Shown here: positions 34,133-46,164 of the stretch, piece after piece | How the letters are laid out: each line of letters begins with the position of its first letter | Numbering within the stretch: the first letter of the stretch is position 1 | Assembly: GCA_023678885.1 (NCBI GenBank) | Contig: CM042955.1 | Span: forward strand, 34,318,088 to 34,382,087 | Reading direction: 5' to 3' | DNA length: 64,000 nt | From: Pogostemon cablin | Lineage: Eukaryota; Streptophyta; Magnoliopsida; Lamiales; Lamiaceae | Made by a program: the position numbers and the translations under genes | The notes under the pieces: generated by a model | What the model was told of the DNA's origin: nothing | Seen by the model: only the letters and a program-made list of their open reading frames with translations | Databases searched by the model: none

Positions 34133-35560
34133 TTTTTTTCTTTTCTATATCATTGAGTATTTATTTTTTATAATAATATAATTATGATTTAAAATCAATA
34201 CATTCAAATATTATTGATAGAATAATTCCATGACAAAATGTCGTGGAAGTAAAAAATAGCAGCGCCAAAGTACATACATTGAAAGAAATGAAGCGCTCTC
34301 CCAAAATTTCCCCCAATTTTACTTTCCAATTGACGCTGATTATTCAATATCATAACAGATATGTAATTGAATACATTAGATATTCCATTTTAATGTTAGA
34401 GCTCTCTGATTCCATCATTTTCAATCAAATGGCGATGGAAGGGGAATTTGTTATACCAAGACAATTTTTTTTTTATGTTTTTTTCTTTTTTGGTATGTAT
34501 AGCGGTATAAATCCACATCTAATATCAAAATTCTAAATTTTTTTAATAATTTCATAATATGTCATCCATTTATTTAAAATAAACAAACGCTTGTGTATGA
34601 GATTACTAATAACTAATAAATTTTATATTTTTATCTTTATTTTACATATCAAAAGTACTTTGGATGATAGTATATCTTATCCTAACCTTAAGATCTTATA
34701 ATCATTTAGAATTCTTTTTTTAGTTATATGATTTTTCTAATCATGAAGTTGTCACTAAAATTAAAATTTTCACCAACCCCGAATTGTAGGATGACCCTCA
34801 ATACTCCACCATATGCAACAGGTATTTGTGCGTAATTTCTATTTTATGTTCCTTGGAGCGTTCATTAATTGTAAAAATTTATTAATAGTAAAAATACATT
34901 ATACGTTATATTTACTTTCTATACTTTTTCAAAAATCTTAATTACTTTATTTACTTTTTTTTACACTTTATTTATAATTTTCAATAATTTTATTTATTTT
35001 TCTCTTTAAATTATCAATTTATGACTATTTTTAATTATATAATTATAAAGTAATATTTCTTAATCTGCATGCCGGTATAAATGAACATAAATACTCAAGA
35101 CTAAGAGAATATTAAACTATACATTAAAGTATTTAATTTTTTATATTATAGAATAATAATACACCCTTCGTCCAATTCAAGATTGTACCCATCCACCCCT
35201 CGGTCAAGCATATTAAGAAAAATAATGACTTTTAGAAGTATTATGATATTTCTTTGATAATAAATAAATAATAAAATATATTAGGTGTACGTTAGATAGA
35301 TGTTACTTTTTTTAAATAAAATGTAGGAAAATATAATTGTTTAGAATTTTTGCTTTTAAAGAGGTACAATGTGGGACAATCTAAAATGAAGTGTATAAAA
35401 AGGAATGGGAGAATAGTTTTTTATAATTTAAAAATGACTTCGATTATATATTTTTGTTAAAAAGTAATAAAATTGAAGTTTTTAAAATGAGTATATTGCA
35501 GTATTTCTTAGAAGATTGTCAGATTTATCAAATATAAAGGAAAAGACAAAATAAAAGAGT
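34133..35560. other. AT-rich stretch without genes
   Basis: Short chance frames only. A degraded Stowaway-like copy may span about 35161-35415 (ACACCCTTCGTCC...GGAATGGGAGAATA). Confidence 0.5.
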
Positions 35561-35566
35561 GGGAGC

Positions 35567-35620
35567 AGAGCGGCTATTTGCACTCCCAAAATTACTAAAC
35601 ATACCCCATTTATTAAAGGC
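35567..35620 (+). repeat. Transposon-like terminus, CGGCTATTTGCACTCCC type
   Basis: CGGCTATTTGCACTCCCAAA then TTACTAAACATACCCCATT matches, in opposite orientation, 42601-42660 (CGGCTATTCGCACCACCGAA, TAACTAAACGCACCCCATT). Part of it recurs at 41902-41925. Confidence 0.55.
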
Positions 35621-35689
35621 AAATACTATTGTACAATAATTTTTAAGGTGCAATTGGGTTAGCCCTACTCAATTTATTTTTTTGACTCG

Positions 35690-36130
35690 GCATATATAAG
35701 GATTTTTAACCCTAATTTCATTTCATTCCCCAATTCTCTCCTCACTGCCTTCACTCCTCTCTCTACCGCCCTCTTCTCCATCTCTCTCATATCTTCTCAC
35801 TACATTCTCTCTCCCTAACTCTCTCTTAGTTGTTCTCACGGCGGCACTTCCCATCGGCGTTTCTTGTCGCCCTTTGCCGGAAGACAACATTGTGGCTACT
35901 CGCTGTAGATCTGCCGCCGAGAACCACATGCGGCTTCCGCCGCAGTCTGTCATCGGGTGTCACCGCGGCAGTGTTGATTCTCTTCGCCTCTCCAGCGGCG
36001 CTGATTCTCAGATGGTTAGATTGGTTGACTATTCTTCAACTCTCCAATTTTCAAGATCTTCATATGTTGGTGAAAATTAAGATGGTAGAGATCTTTAATG
36101 TGTCGATGGAATTGGAAAAACTATGATTCT
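35690..36130 (+). other. Promoter-like, CT-rich leader and GC-rich reading frame
   Basis: CATATATAAGG at about 35690 is followed by a CT-rich leader (35725-35830) and then a GC-rich stretch with a 98-codon frame (35830-36126) rich in Arg and Ser. This looks like the 5' end of a transcription unit or of a gene fragment, but the protein is not recognised and the sequence turns AT-rich after 36130. Confidence 0.3.
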
Positions 36131-38820
36131 GGTGGTTGATGATTTCGTATACAATTCTAGATTTGATGGTGAATGCAGTGAATTTTCATTTTTTATTTTT
36201 TTGTTGTAATAATCGTATGATTTTTGGAGCTTATTTGAAATATTGTATAAGTTGTAATTTTTTAATGCATACGTTTTTCTTAATTAATGTATACGATATC
36301 TATTTTGCTCAGATTCAATTGTATTTAATTGTAACTATATAATGTATAAGTTTTTTTAAATTAATGTATACATTTTCCTTGATAAATGTATTATTTTTTT
36401 AAAATCAAAGTGCATCTAATTTCGAAAAGTTATTTGACTTCAATTGATGAACAATTTATAATCCACATTTTACCTTATTTTGAGAATTCTAGTGAAGGAA
36501 ACAAGTATTGTTGGCGGAGGAATTTGTTACTATACTTATTTCTGTATACAATTGAAGAAGTGTATATGTTTTATTGAAGAAGTGTATACGTTTTATTAAT
36601 AAACAATTGGGGGTTTGAAGAGTAGTTTTGAATGCAATTGATGAACAGTATTACTATTCTTGTAATGAGAATTGTGTTGGATGAAGTATTAACGTTTATT
36701 GAATAAGTGTATAAAGTTTTTTGGTGTTCGAAAGTTTAACCATTCTTGAAAGTTTAAACATGAAATTTATAAGTTTTATTGAATAGATGTATAAGTTTTA
36801 AAAATGAAGTGTATAATTTTAATGATCATAGTTCATAATTTTTTGTGAAAACTTTATAACTTTAAAAGGTGGAGTGTGTACTTGTTATTCTGTTAGTGTA
36901 TCAATCTTAATGTACAAGTGTATAAAATTTTATTTATAATGTACTAGTATGTAACCCGTGTACTACGAGGAATAATTGAGTGTCACTCAATTAAAAATTA
37001 TATAAAACTAAAGAGAATATATTTTTTTTTATTTTAAGTATTAAATTAACTGTAATATAATAGAATTTTTTTTGTTATAATGTAATTAAACAATATAATG
37101 CTCTCATTTCAACCCGTAGTCAGAATATAATATAGGAAAATACAATAATTTTTTTAGGTATATTTAATTAATAAAATAAAATTTTGAATTAACATGAGTC
37201 GTATTTTAACTTTGGGAATGTATAAAAGATAAATATTGGAAGTCAATATAAAATAGAAAAATGTAACATGATTTAGAATACTATTTTGAGATAGCTAGAG
37301 GTAAAGACAATAATATAAAAAATACTATAGTCTGAGAGAAATGAAGGGAGAAACATGATGCTTACAGCTTACTTCTATAATTGTCATATGGGAGAAGCGA
37401 GATATACCTTTCCCAAAAGAGAGTTTCGTGATATAATTGAAATAATCTTTTTCTTTTAATTTTCTATTAAAAAACTCATTGTCTACTTGCCAAAAGAAAA
37501 TATATTTAGTCATTATTTATTATATAGAAAACTATACTAAAATTAATTAATTGAGGGTCATGTTCCTATTTAATAATTTATTTATACTTTTTTTTCTCGT
37601 ACCGTAGTTTCTTTTACTAAAATATCCAAGATTGTATTAAAACACCCCTCAGTTAGAGCCAAATTTTTTTCTATTTTCTGGTTTTTATCTTTCCTCTTTT
37701 ATTTACTTACATTTATATTTATATGTATTTTGTCTTGAATAAAAGTTATAATTTGTTGTAGTTTGTGTATGTTCATGGCTGCAAACTTGCAAAGAACAAT
37801 ATTATACGAATAACGTGATTATCCATTGTGTGAATGGTATATCATTTTTCTGTAAAAAAAATGATATATCCTTTTATTACATTATTCTAGCTCAATTCAA
37901 TATATATATACTTCTGGAATTCACTAAATATATAAAAAAAATTGTTTTAACATATACATTCAATTTGGGAATATGTAATCAAATCTCATTAATCAAATTC
38001 ATGCGTTCGTTAACGTTCAGCTTCATTTTCCAGTCATGAATTTAATGTGAAGTCGGAAATTGTAACTTCACACTTTCATAGGTTGGAATTTGAATTTATA
38101 TTGTTGAGATCTTGTTCTTCAAGAATTTAATAGAATACAATAATTTGGAGCCCTGAGCCCTTATATCCAAAATCATAAGGGAATAAAGTGACTTAACATT
38201 TAAAAAATATCAGTAAATTCTTTACGTTGTGGGTCAGGGGAGCCTATCACATAATAAATTTTAATAATTTTTTATATTATTACAAATTATTAGGGGGCGT
38301 GTATACTAAATTATTTAATAATATGGCCATATTGTTATTTATGTTTACTAATTTCAAAAAACTTCTGACATAAACTTCAACAAAAGATTGTTGTAATTTT
38401 TCTTTTTGTATTAAATTGGTAAAGAAGTTTGACGCCTAGATGTATAAAACTGAAATGACCCTTGTAAAATCCAGAAAATCATAATTTATACTCTATTGTA
38501 TAAACTACCCAAGAACTTCATTAATAATAGGATTCACCTTCCTAAAGCTTGTAACCTGCCTTTGTTGATACATCTCTAAGTATGAGATACCTAAGCCAAA
38601 TAACTTGAGCAAATTCAATTTCATTATATATAGATAAATATTGGGTGAAAGCAAAAGATTTCAAAAAAGGAACTAAAATTCAAGATATAGTACATCATGA
38701 TGAGAAGACCCTTATTAAAACATATGAATTGAGTCATAAAATATACAATAGTTTTTATCATAAACTTAATTAATTTCTATATATTCATAAACTCCATTTT
38801 GCTAAAATTATGTAATGTAT
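36131..38820. other. AT-rich stretch without genes
   Basis: 36250-36930 repeats words such as AAGTGTATA and GTATACGTTTT, like the interior of the 7886 element. CTAGTATGTAACCCGTG at 36943 is a repeat-end motif. Nothing coding. Confidence 0.5.
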
Positions 38821-38825
38821 CCAAA

Positions 38826-40830
38826 TCAGCAAACTTCAGCTGGCTGAGAGCCAGATGCTTCCTCCGCCTTCATAGGTGCAAAGGGTAACATATGAAGACA
38901 TATGAGCAACTAATTTCATTAAATATGTGGAACATGCACATCATATTAAAACCAAGAGATAGAGTATATTAGATTCATGATGAATTCAATCTTCATAAAA
39001 CATAAAAATCCTACGTATAGATAATCCATTAAGAAAGAGAGTGACACAGTTCATGGAACAGATGAATTTTCATGTAACAAAGGAATTTCATCAAACAGGA
39101 GATAGGGTACCCTTCATTTCAAACAACAGTTAAAACTACTCCAAAAGGATACTGCTTATTGATTGAGGTAAGTGACAGCCACCATGTGAGTGGCAAATAC
39201 CTCTACTATATCCACAGGTACATTGAAATCAAACCAATAGTGCCCATTCTTAATAGTTAATATTCTAAGCCATGCAATCTGCAATCTCACCGCCTCCTAA
39301 TACTGCACAAATGAATTCTTAAGAACCTTCCCTTCATGACTTAGCAAAATTATTTGAACCCATCTCACAATTTGCATGGCAAAAGAACCTAAACCCCAAA
39401 AAATTCTATGCTGCAAGAATGCAGTGTGTGGGACATAAATTCCCATGAAAACCTGGAAGAGTAGCAGATGATAAATATTTACTTAAGGTGGAAAATTTTG
39501 TGAGAAGTCCTGATTAGAATACATCTTGATGGACCATGGTTTTGCCATTATGGAACCTTTTCCGCGAATTTTCTCTTCTAATGTACAAATGCATTTAGAT
39601 TCACGAATTCACAAACTCTAGGAGGAAAAAATGATGGCACACGAGCCACATCTATTAATTTCAAAGCACCTAAGTTCCCAGCAAACAATTGAAACCCGCT
39701 TTACTGGCTCACAGGCCTAAAAATCAATGTAATTACCAGCAAGCAAAAAGGCAATAGGCCGTAAAACCAACATCGATGTGATAACAGTAAATCATAACCC
39801 AAGCACATAAGGCGCCCAGGCCAAACATAAATTAAAATTAGCAATAACAATAGATTGCATTGTTTATTAGAATTCCTCCAATAAAGACTTAAAGTAAAAT
39901 ATCCATTGCCAAAATGACAAAGCAAAAAAGAATTCACCAATTAAATTAAAATCAAATAATGATGTACCTGAGTACAATGATGCAAAGATTCTTCTATATG
40001 AATTAAGGTGGTCCATTGATTTTCAGCTCAAGATGAGAATGTTTTGCTGTGGATGATTACACCTTTGTGAAAGGAACTTTCTATAGAGTTCCTGCTACCA
40101 AATGTTATGAAATAAAATAAGCATCTGATAGTGGGAAACAATTTCAGATTTCAAGTCAAATTTGGATTGAAGTAAATACCTTTTTAGCCGCATTGATGTA
40201 TTCTACAACTCTGCTTAGGTGCATGAGGCCACAGTAGTAAAATACACAAAATTGTTGCAAAAGAAACCATTACAATGGTGTCTTCTTATATTCTATAAGC
40301 ATCAAATTCTTTCAATTAGTCTTTCAAACCTATCCATCAGTTTATTGAAATTGAAAAGGAAGAATAACGGCAACATACACAATCTGCCAATTAACCAACA
40401 AACAAAACAGGAACATTACAACAAAACGTTCTCTAAATAATAATAATTTCTAAATTGATAAAAGAAAGAAAATGAACAGGTAAAAGCCAAAATTTCCTGT
40501 AAATTATGAATGACAGCCTTGAAAGAAATAAGATTGGGAAAATTAATAGTAAATCGAAGAGGAGAAAGTGAGAGCTTACCCAAATCTGAATCATAAACGG
40601 ATGTGTCAAGGAGGACACGGCAGAGGGCGGCGGGAGGCGAGAGATGGATAGAAGGCGGCGCCAATGCTCCCAGATGAAGAGAGAGGCAGTGTGGTTGTGT
40701 GACCATAACTCCATTCATAAATAAAAATAACGTAGAAACGCACCGAGCCAAACGGGGAGAGGGAGCCATAACTCCATTTATAACGGCGTTGAAGAAAACA
40801 CATTTGACAGCTTTGAAGTGACTCATTCAT
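38826..40830 (-). other. Possible spliced gene or gene fragment, product unknown
   Basis: On the minus strand a GC-rich, CT-rich first segment (40830-40580) ends in a good donor (TTTGG/GTAAGC). Small exon-like pieces with AG and GT borders follow at 40210-40180 (VVEYINAAKK) and 40091-40063 (ELYRKFLSQ). Open coding-like stretches lie around 39435-39165 (WFDFNVPVDIVEV) and near 38885-38826 (MKAEEASGSQPAEVC, stop). I do not recognise the protein and the frames do not all join cleanly. It may be a decayed gene or a captured fragment. Its composition differs from the surrounding AT-rich DNA. Confidence 0.3.
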
Positions 40831-41410
40831 AACGCCAGGGCCAGGGGAGAAGCGTAGAAAAATAGGAAAGCCTAATAAAATGACACATCACCTGTGGAGT
40901 TGACACATTAGATTGTAGAGAACTGTAGAGTTGACACATATATTGGAGAAACTCTTGTTTAGTAGATTAAAGATACTTTTTAAAACTTAGTGTAATTTGT
41001 ATTGAAACAGTACAAGAGCTAAGAGAGAGAACGAAATAACATATATCATATGATTTTCAGAAAAATAAAAGAACAGGTTCCATATGATTTTCATTAACAT
41101 GAATTTCAAAGTTTCCATACATTAATAAATTTAAATCAATACATTAGGAGGCACTGATGAGTTTTGTTGAAGATTGAATGTCGTGAGAAGATCCACGCAT
41201 AGATATGAATTTGTGATGGAGAGGGAACAATAAGATCTTGACCTAACGCGCATATATAAAAGTTGGACATTTACATATAAAATCACATACATTTATATAT
41301 AAAAGCACATATATTAATAAATTAAAACTTAATAATCCTTTAAAACACATTGGGAGAAGAAAACCAGTGGCTCAAACGCTGTAAGAAGAAGACAAGTCCA
41401 TTAAAGAAGG

Positions 41411-41740
41411 TTGGCAGATCTAGAGAGATCTAAAGAAGTAGATCTGTTTCATAGAAGAAGAAGGTTGACAGATCTAGTGAGATTCGAAGAAAAAATCATG
41501 AGATCGGTTGCTCAGAAGAAGAAAGTCGGCAGATCAACGTGGAGGCAGCGGCGACAACACCATAATAATGACGTCGGAGATGGAGAATCAGAGGAGAGTG
41601 ACGGAGATGGAGAATCGATAAACGTTGGAGGAAGAGACAAAGGCAGAAGCTCCATGATAAAGTACGGAGATGGAGAATCAGAGGAGGGCGGGCGGGCGGC
41701 AAGGAGAAATGAGAGGAAAGGGGAGGGAGCACCTTGTTAG
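41411..41740 (+). other. Unrecognised 109-codon frame with GGAGATGGAGAATCAGAGGA repeats
   Basis: Arg/Glu/Asp-rich product starting MADLERSKEVDLF. Three copies of GGAGATGGAGAATC and an AGATCTAG(A/T)GAGAT duplication explain much of the frame. Could be a simple-sequence artefact or a small expressed frame; no family recognised. Confidence 0.2.
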
Positions 41741-41901
41741 CAACGTGATTGTGAGGGAAGAAAGTAATGACCCATTTAGATATTTTTGGGGTTATATACT
41801 TGACCCATTTGTAATTGTGGGTTATGTTTTTAGTGTACATACACTAGATCAACTCTTTATTCAATACACTCCAATAAATTTAATAAAATATATACATATT
41901 A

Positions 41902-42660
41902 CTAAACATACCCCAATAAAGACAATTTTACCCTTTTAACTTTAAATCCTATTTTTAATTAGGAAACATACCCCAATGAAAACATTGCGATCTTTTAATT
42001 TTGATCTTCTTTGAATCTTTCTAAAAAATATTTCCCGCGACCACCTTATTACCATCTATTTGGTTCAACGTCGTGTTCTTTCCAACAGAAAATATTTTAA
42101 GAATTTATTTGATCCAGGTTCAATAATGGAGGACATTGGTGGAGATGAAGCGTCTGCATCAGACATACACATTCGTACTGATTTGCAAAGACTGATGTCG
42201 CTGAGAGATAAAAAGTGATTTTGCTATAGCGTGGTTTGATGTGAGGAAAATGGTGTTCAAAATGGCGCCTCTGCCGAATTTTGAATATGTAAAGGGAATA
42301 CTGGTATCACCATGGATTGAAATTTTGGAAGGGTAATCAGTAATGTGGCTATTCTTTTGACCCCTGCAAACAAGAAATTAAAGAATGTATTGGTGTTCAT
42401 GTTTGGGTGATTGCTGCACTTAAGTTCCTCATCTTTTCAGATTGATAATACAAGTTGGATATTGCAAAGAGTCAAAATTTCTAAAACACCAATTGAAATG
42501 TCTTTTTTTAATCAAATTTTTATCGTAGTCAACAAATTTTAAACTTAAGAAATTAAGTGTTAAAATTAAGGGTATTTTTATCTTTTTAATTAGGATTTTT
42601 TTAATTTAAATATTAATGGGGTGCGTTTAGTTATTCGGTGGTGCGAATAGCCGCCCCCTA
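41902..42660. mobile_element. Possible non-autonomous DNA transposon with inverted ends
   Basis: The left end TTACTAAACATACCCCAATAA and the right end (inverse of TAACTAAACGCACCCCATTAA) face each other. The right end extends further out to CGGCTATTCGCACC. The interior holds the F-box-like fragment at 42217-42336. A larger element running from 35567 to 42660 is the alternative. Superfamily unknown; Mutator-like is possible. Confidence 0.35.
42217..42336 (+). pseudogene. Fragment resembling an F-box-associated domain
   Basis: The frame DFAIAWFDVRKMVFKMAPLP then NFEYVKGILVS resembles the repeated motif of plant F-box-associated domains (xxxFDVxxxxFxxxPLP). About 40 codons before a stop. The preceding sequence (42040-42215) is open in another frame. 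Weak similarity judged by eye only. Confidence 0.25.
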
Positions 42661-42984
42661 TAAGAATACGAAAAAATATAGCAGTAGAAGAATAATATAA
42701 GACTGTAATAAGGTGGAATGAATACTACTTAACTTTCCAATAATCATAAGTGAAGAAATCATAAATTGAAAAGATAGTATAACAACAATACTGTAAAAAA
42801 TAAAAAATTGAAAACAACAGTAGATAAGTGAATGCATTCCAATTTATACCTACATACAATTACTTTAATATCATTTTTTTCATACTGAATGTGTTTCAAC
42901 ATCTAATTAGTAATTCTATATGATATAAAACGGGTTTGCAGTAAAGAAGAAAAATTAGGAGTATTAATAAATGACATAAGTTCC
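42661..42984. other. AT-rich stretch without genes
   Basis: Nothing recognisable. Confidence 0.6.
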
Positions 42985-43164
42985 TACGCCCCCGGGGACA
43001 CGGAGGGATACTCCGTGTCCCTATGTGAACACAACCCTCCCCCTCCAATCCTATTTAAACCTATATATTGCTAGGGGTTTAAATTGCAATGGGGCATGAA
43101 AATTTGCAAATGCGCACGGAATGTGCTCCGTGCGTCCGGGTGCACAGGAGCCTCACTCTTAATA
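42985..43164. mobile_element. GTGCACCCGGG-family element, copy 2, with perfect hairpin
   Basis: GGGACACGGAG (42995-43005) pairs exactly with CTCCGTGTCCC (43011-43021) around a 5-base loop. A second hairpin CGCACGGA/TCCGTGCG lies at 43113-43134. The right end CCGGGTGCACAGGAGCCTCACTCTTAAT matches the ends at 8130-8155 and 49556-49580. It abuts the broken end of the ornithine aminotransferase fragment. Confidence 0.5.
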
Positions 43165-44190
43165 AATTTAATCTCTCTCGGAATATTTTTCTTTAAGATA
43201 TCCCCACTTCCTTGCCAACTTCAATGTTGTTTCTACATCTTTTGCACCTGTATTCATTGGCAGTACCATATCATATCCTAATATGGCAATCTGGATGATC
43301 ATCAAATACTGAAAGTTTATTTATAGAACACTCTAAAACTGGGAGTAAGCTTTTCAGCTTGCTCCACCAATGTTTTCAAGATCTTGGAATAGCAATGTCC
43401 CTGCATCATTAAACTAATATCATTACATAATACATATAGCCTTTATACACAGTTAAATAGAAATGACGTGAGTCTGTGTTTCGAATTAGTTATATATTGC
43501 AACATAATAGAGAAAAGAATCCCAAGAGTTACACCTGATTAACATCAGAATAACCAGAGAGGAAGTCAATATAATAGTTACCTTCTGGATCCCAAATAGA
43601 TGATCCTTTAGGGTGAGAAAATACAATTGGAATAGAGTGGTAACTGCAACACATACGAAGAGTATAACAATATATTTTTTATTAAGAAAAAAAGCTATAA
43701 ATCTTGGAATTATGCCATATATTCTCAAATAGAAGCAACTATGTGAGTTTGGAAGTTCAATTTAGTCTTTGGTATTTTGAATATATAATAGAAATTAACT
43801 ACGAATTAAAATACTACCAAGTTGCAAAAGCATGAAATTTGAAGAAGAGAAGGAAGTACTTTTAATACTCTCACAGGCATGATTTCACGTAATCTTGATT
43901 TTTAAAACAACTATAATAACTCTCAATAAAACTAAATCCAATAATAGCCCCAATTTTTTATTATTTATTTATTTTAGAAAAAGCATAGGGATTTTTAGAA
44001 CGAAAAAAAATTATCTCCAACTACCGCACAGAAAAACTGAGGAAGTGAAGAGAATATGAATTGCTTGTGGGTGCTACACTGATATTCTAAGTTGATGAGA
44101 TATTGAGAAAATACCAACAAAGAAGCGCTGCCTTCCGTGACGGCGCTGAAGGTGCAGAAGTTTCATGGCCACCAAGTTCCTGTCAAGAAA
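43165..44190 (-). pseudogene. Ornithine aminotransferase (delta-OAT) gene fragment
   Basis: Three exon remnants on the minus strand. Exon near 44180-44065: FSQYLINLEYQCSTH, near the mature N-terminus of plant OAT. Exon 43643-43535, with AG acceptor and GT donor: YHSIPIVFSHPKGSSIWDPE then NYYIDFLSGYSDVNQ. Exon 43400 to about 43165, after an AG acceptor: GHCYSKILKTLVEQAEKLTP, stop, then after a shift GYDMVLPMNTGAKDVETTLK and LARKWGYLK. OAT is a mitochondrial PLP enzyme that interconverts ornithine and glutamate semialdehyde. Only roughly the first third is present. The PLP-lysine region is missing. Stops, shifts and a GC in place of the first donor GT show decay. Introns are kept, so this is not a processed copy. 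Confidence 0.82.
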
Positions 44191-45883
44191 CCTATAGAGA
44201 TTTCTTGGACGCAATAATGAAAAATATCAATTAATTGGAGAGATGTTGAAAAAGAAAATCACAATCAATGAAAGATGATTAAATTTGTGTGGATTACTCT
44301 ATTTCAGCACCTTTCAATTTCAAGATTTTATTCTAACCTTCCGAACTATGATAAACTTATATATGGTTTAGAGAAGCCAATACCTTGTAGGAGGCCGGGA
44401 TGCCCCACTCACAAACTGAAAGAATGCTCATTGTCGCTTGAGATTGCGCATGACCTCCATCAACTGATGGTTAAAAGGAATATCATTATTATTCATCGTA
44501 TAAAATACTGAGATAAGAAATAATAGGAATAATAAGCATCCAATGGGTTTACGCTGACATTCACAACTGAGGAATTGCTTATCGTGTAACCATGGTCAAA
44601 TTTTATGTGATCCAAAAGTTCGTCCGACTATTAAAAAAGCAGCAATCAACTAAAAAAATACAAATAAGCAACTATGAACTAACCTCAAGAATGTTCACAA
44701 AATAAAAACTAAAAAGTGTAATTAGCATATATTTGATGCACGTTTTCTTTGCACGCAAAATTAATCCCCAAGTATTAAGGATATCAGTTGCAGCTTAAGC
44801 AAGCGACCAAGTGAATATCGAACCCAAAGGACGGCGTATTATCAATTTAATTATTTACTAATTAATTAAGACAAGTGTGGCTATATAGTTTTTGAATTTT
44901 AATCATAATCTACTAAACAATTAATTAAAATAATAAATAAAATAAAATATCACTAGAAGAATACGAAAGTGGATCAAGTAGGAGAATAGGTAGCTCTAGG
45001 ATAATCCAGTTTCACTCATTAATCTCCCTTTCGTGTGTTGATGTCCGACTCTGCCTTATGGAATATGGACGCATCACTAAACCATGCATATATATACTCT
45101 ATAGACACAAGTAAACATGCGTGTAATACGTGTGAATAACCTCGGAGCAAGAGATATAATTCCACCCCCCTTTCTAGGTACTATCAGTATCAATTATTTT
45201 CCTGGTCAATTGGTACTCTAACCCGATATGATCTCCCTTTATAGGTACTATAAATTATCCTCTTTATCCTACTTAATAACCTGAGTTCAATTCAATTAAT
45301 AAGTATTCATATATGATAGTTCTAATGAAGTTTCGGAGTCCCCTCACTTAGAATCATAACATGGAATCCTGTTCAGCGATGAACACACTCAATCTACAAC
45401 CAAAATATATATATTCAGACTCTATATACCAATTGAAGATGCACAAAACAACTGTGAATATGGATTAAGAAAGCACAATCATATATAAAATAAATCCACA
45501 AGTAGTGTTGTACGAAGTTTACACACGAAAGTTCTATTAATTCGTAAAAACCTTTACAATCCTAGTTTTACCAAAAAGGCTCTAGCCCATGATGTTACGA
45601 AGAACAATCATGGATGTTGGATAGATCTTACCCAGATGTCTGGAAAATTACAAGATAAATTAGGAAACAAAATAAACCTTATATGCGGGAGTCATCGCGT
45701 CCTTCTCAGTCTTGAATCCTCCTCTTGGTTGTCCTCTTGATTCCACAAACGAATCTTCAAAGTGATGGATGGATGGAGGAAAGGATGTGGTTGATGGTTG
45801 GGGGAGTGATCCCCCTTGTGGGGTGTAGTATTGTTGTGGTCTCTCTCCAATTCAATCTCCTGTATTGGTGTGATCTACATCCC

Positions 45884-45891
45884 CTTTTATA
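45884..45891 (-). promoter_or_regulatory. TATA box of LTR F
   Basis: TATAAAAG on the minus strand, same place as in A and C. Confidence 0.5.
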
Positions 45892-46017
45892 CTTGTAAAT
45901 TCTCTTTATGGGCCTTGGATGGGCTTTTTAGATGAAAACACACACTTGGGGTGTAAAAACACATAGAAACACACACTTGGGGTGTAAAAATCAGATTCGA
46001 ACGCGTCCCAGGCATGT

Positions 46018-46164
46018 AGTTCGACCTAGGATTCGACCTAGGGCTTGGTTGACCCCTGGTCGAATCAAAATCGGCTATAATTCGCACTTCAGGCTTCTGA
46101 TTCGACCAAAATGGCTTTAGTTTGACCAAGGGATCTGGTCGAACTGGACTGTTGTGGTCGAATC
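46018..46164 (-). repeat. Short GGTTCGACC-type array in LTR F
   Basis: Two modules of forward and inverted 9-mers, mostly the GATTCGACC/GGTCGAATC variant also used by copia element E. Confidence 0.85.

Noticed and set aside
39701..39940. 79-codon hydrophobic membrane protein on the minus strand
   Set aside because: Lies in what looks like intron or spacer of the possible split gene; no splice or start support.
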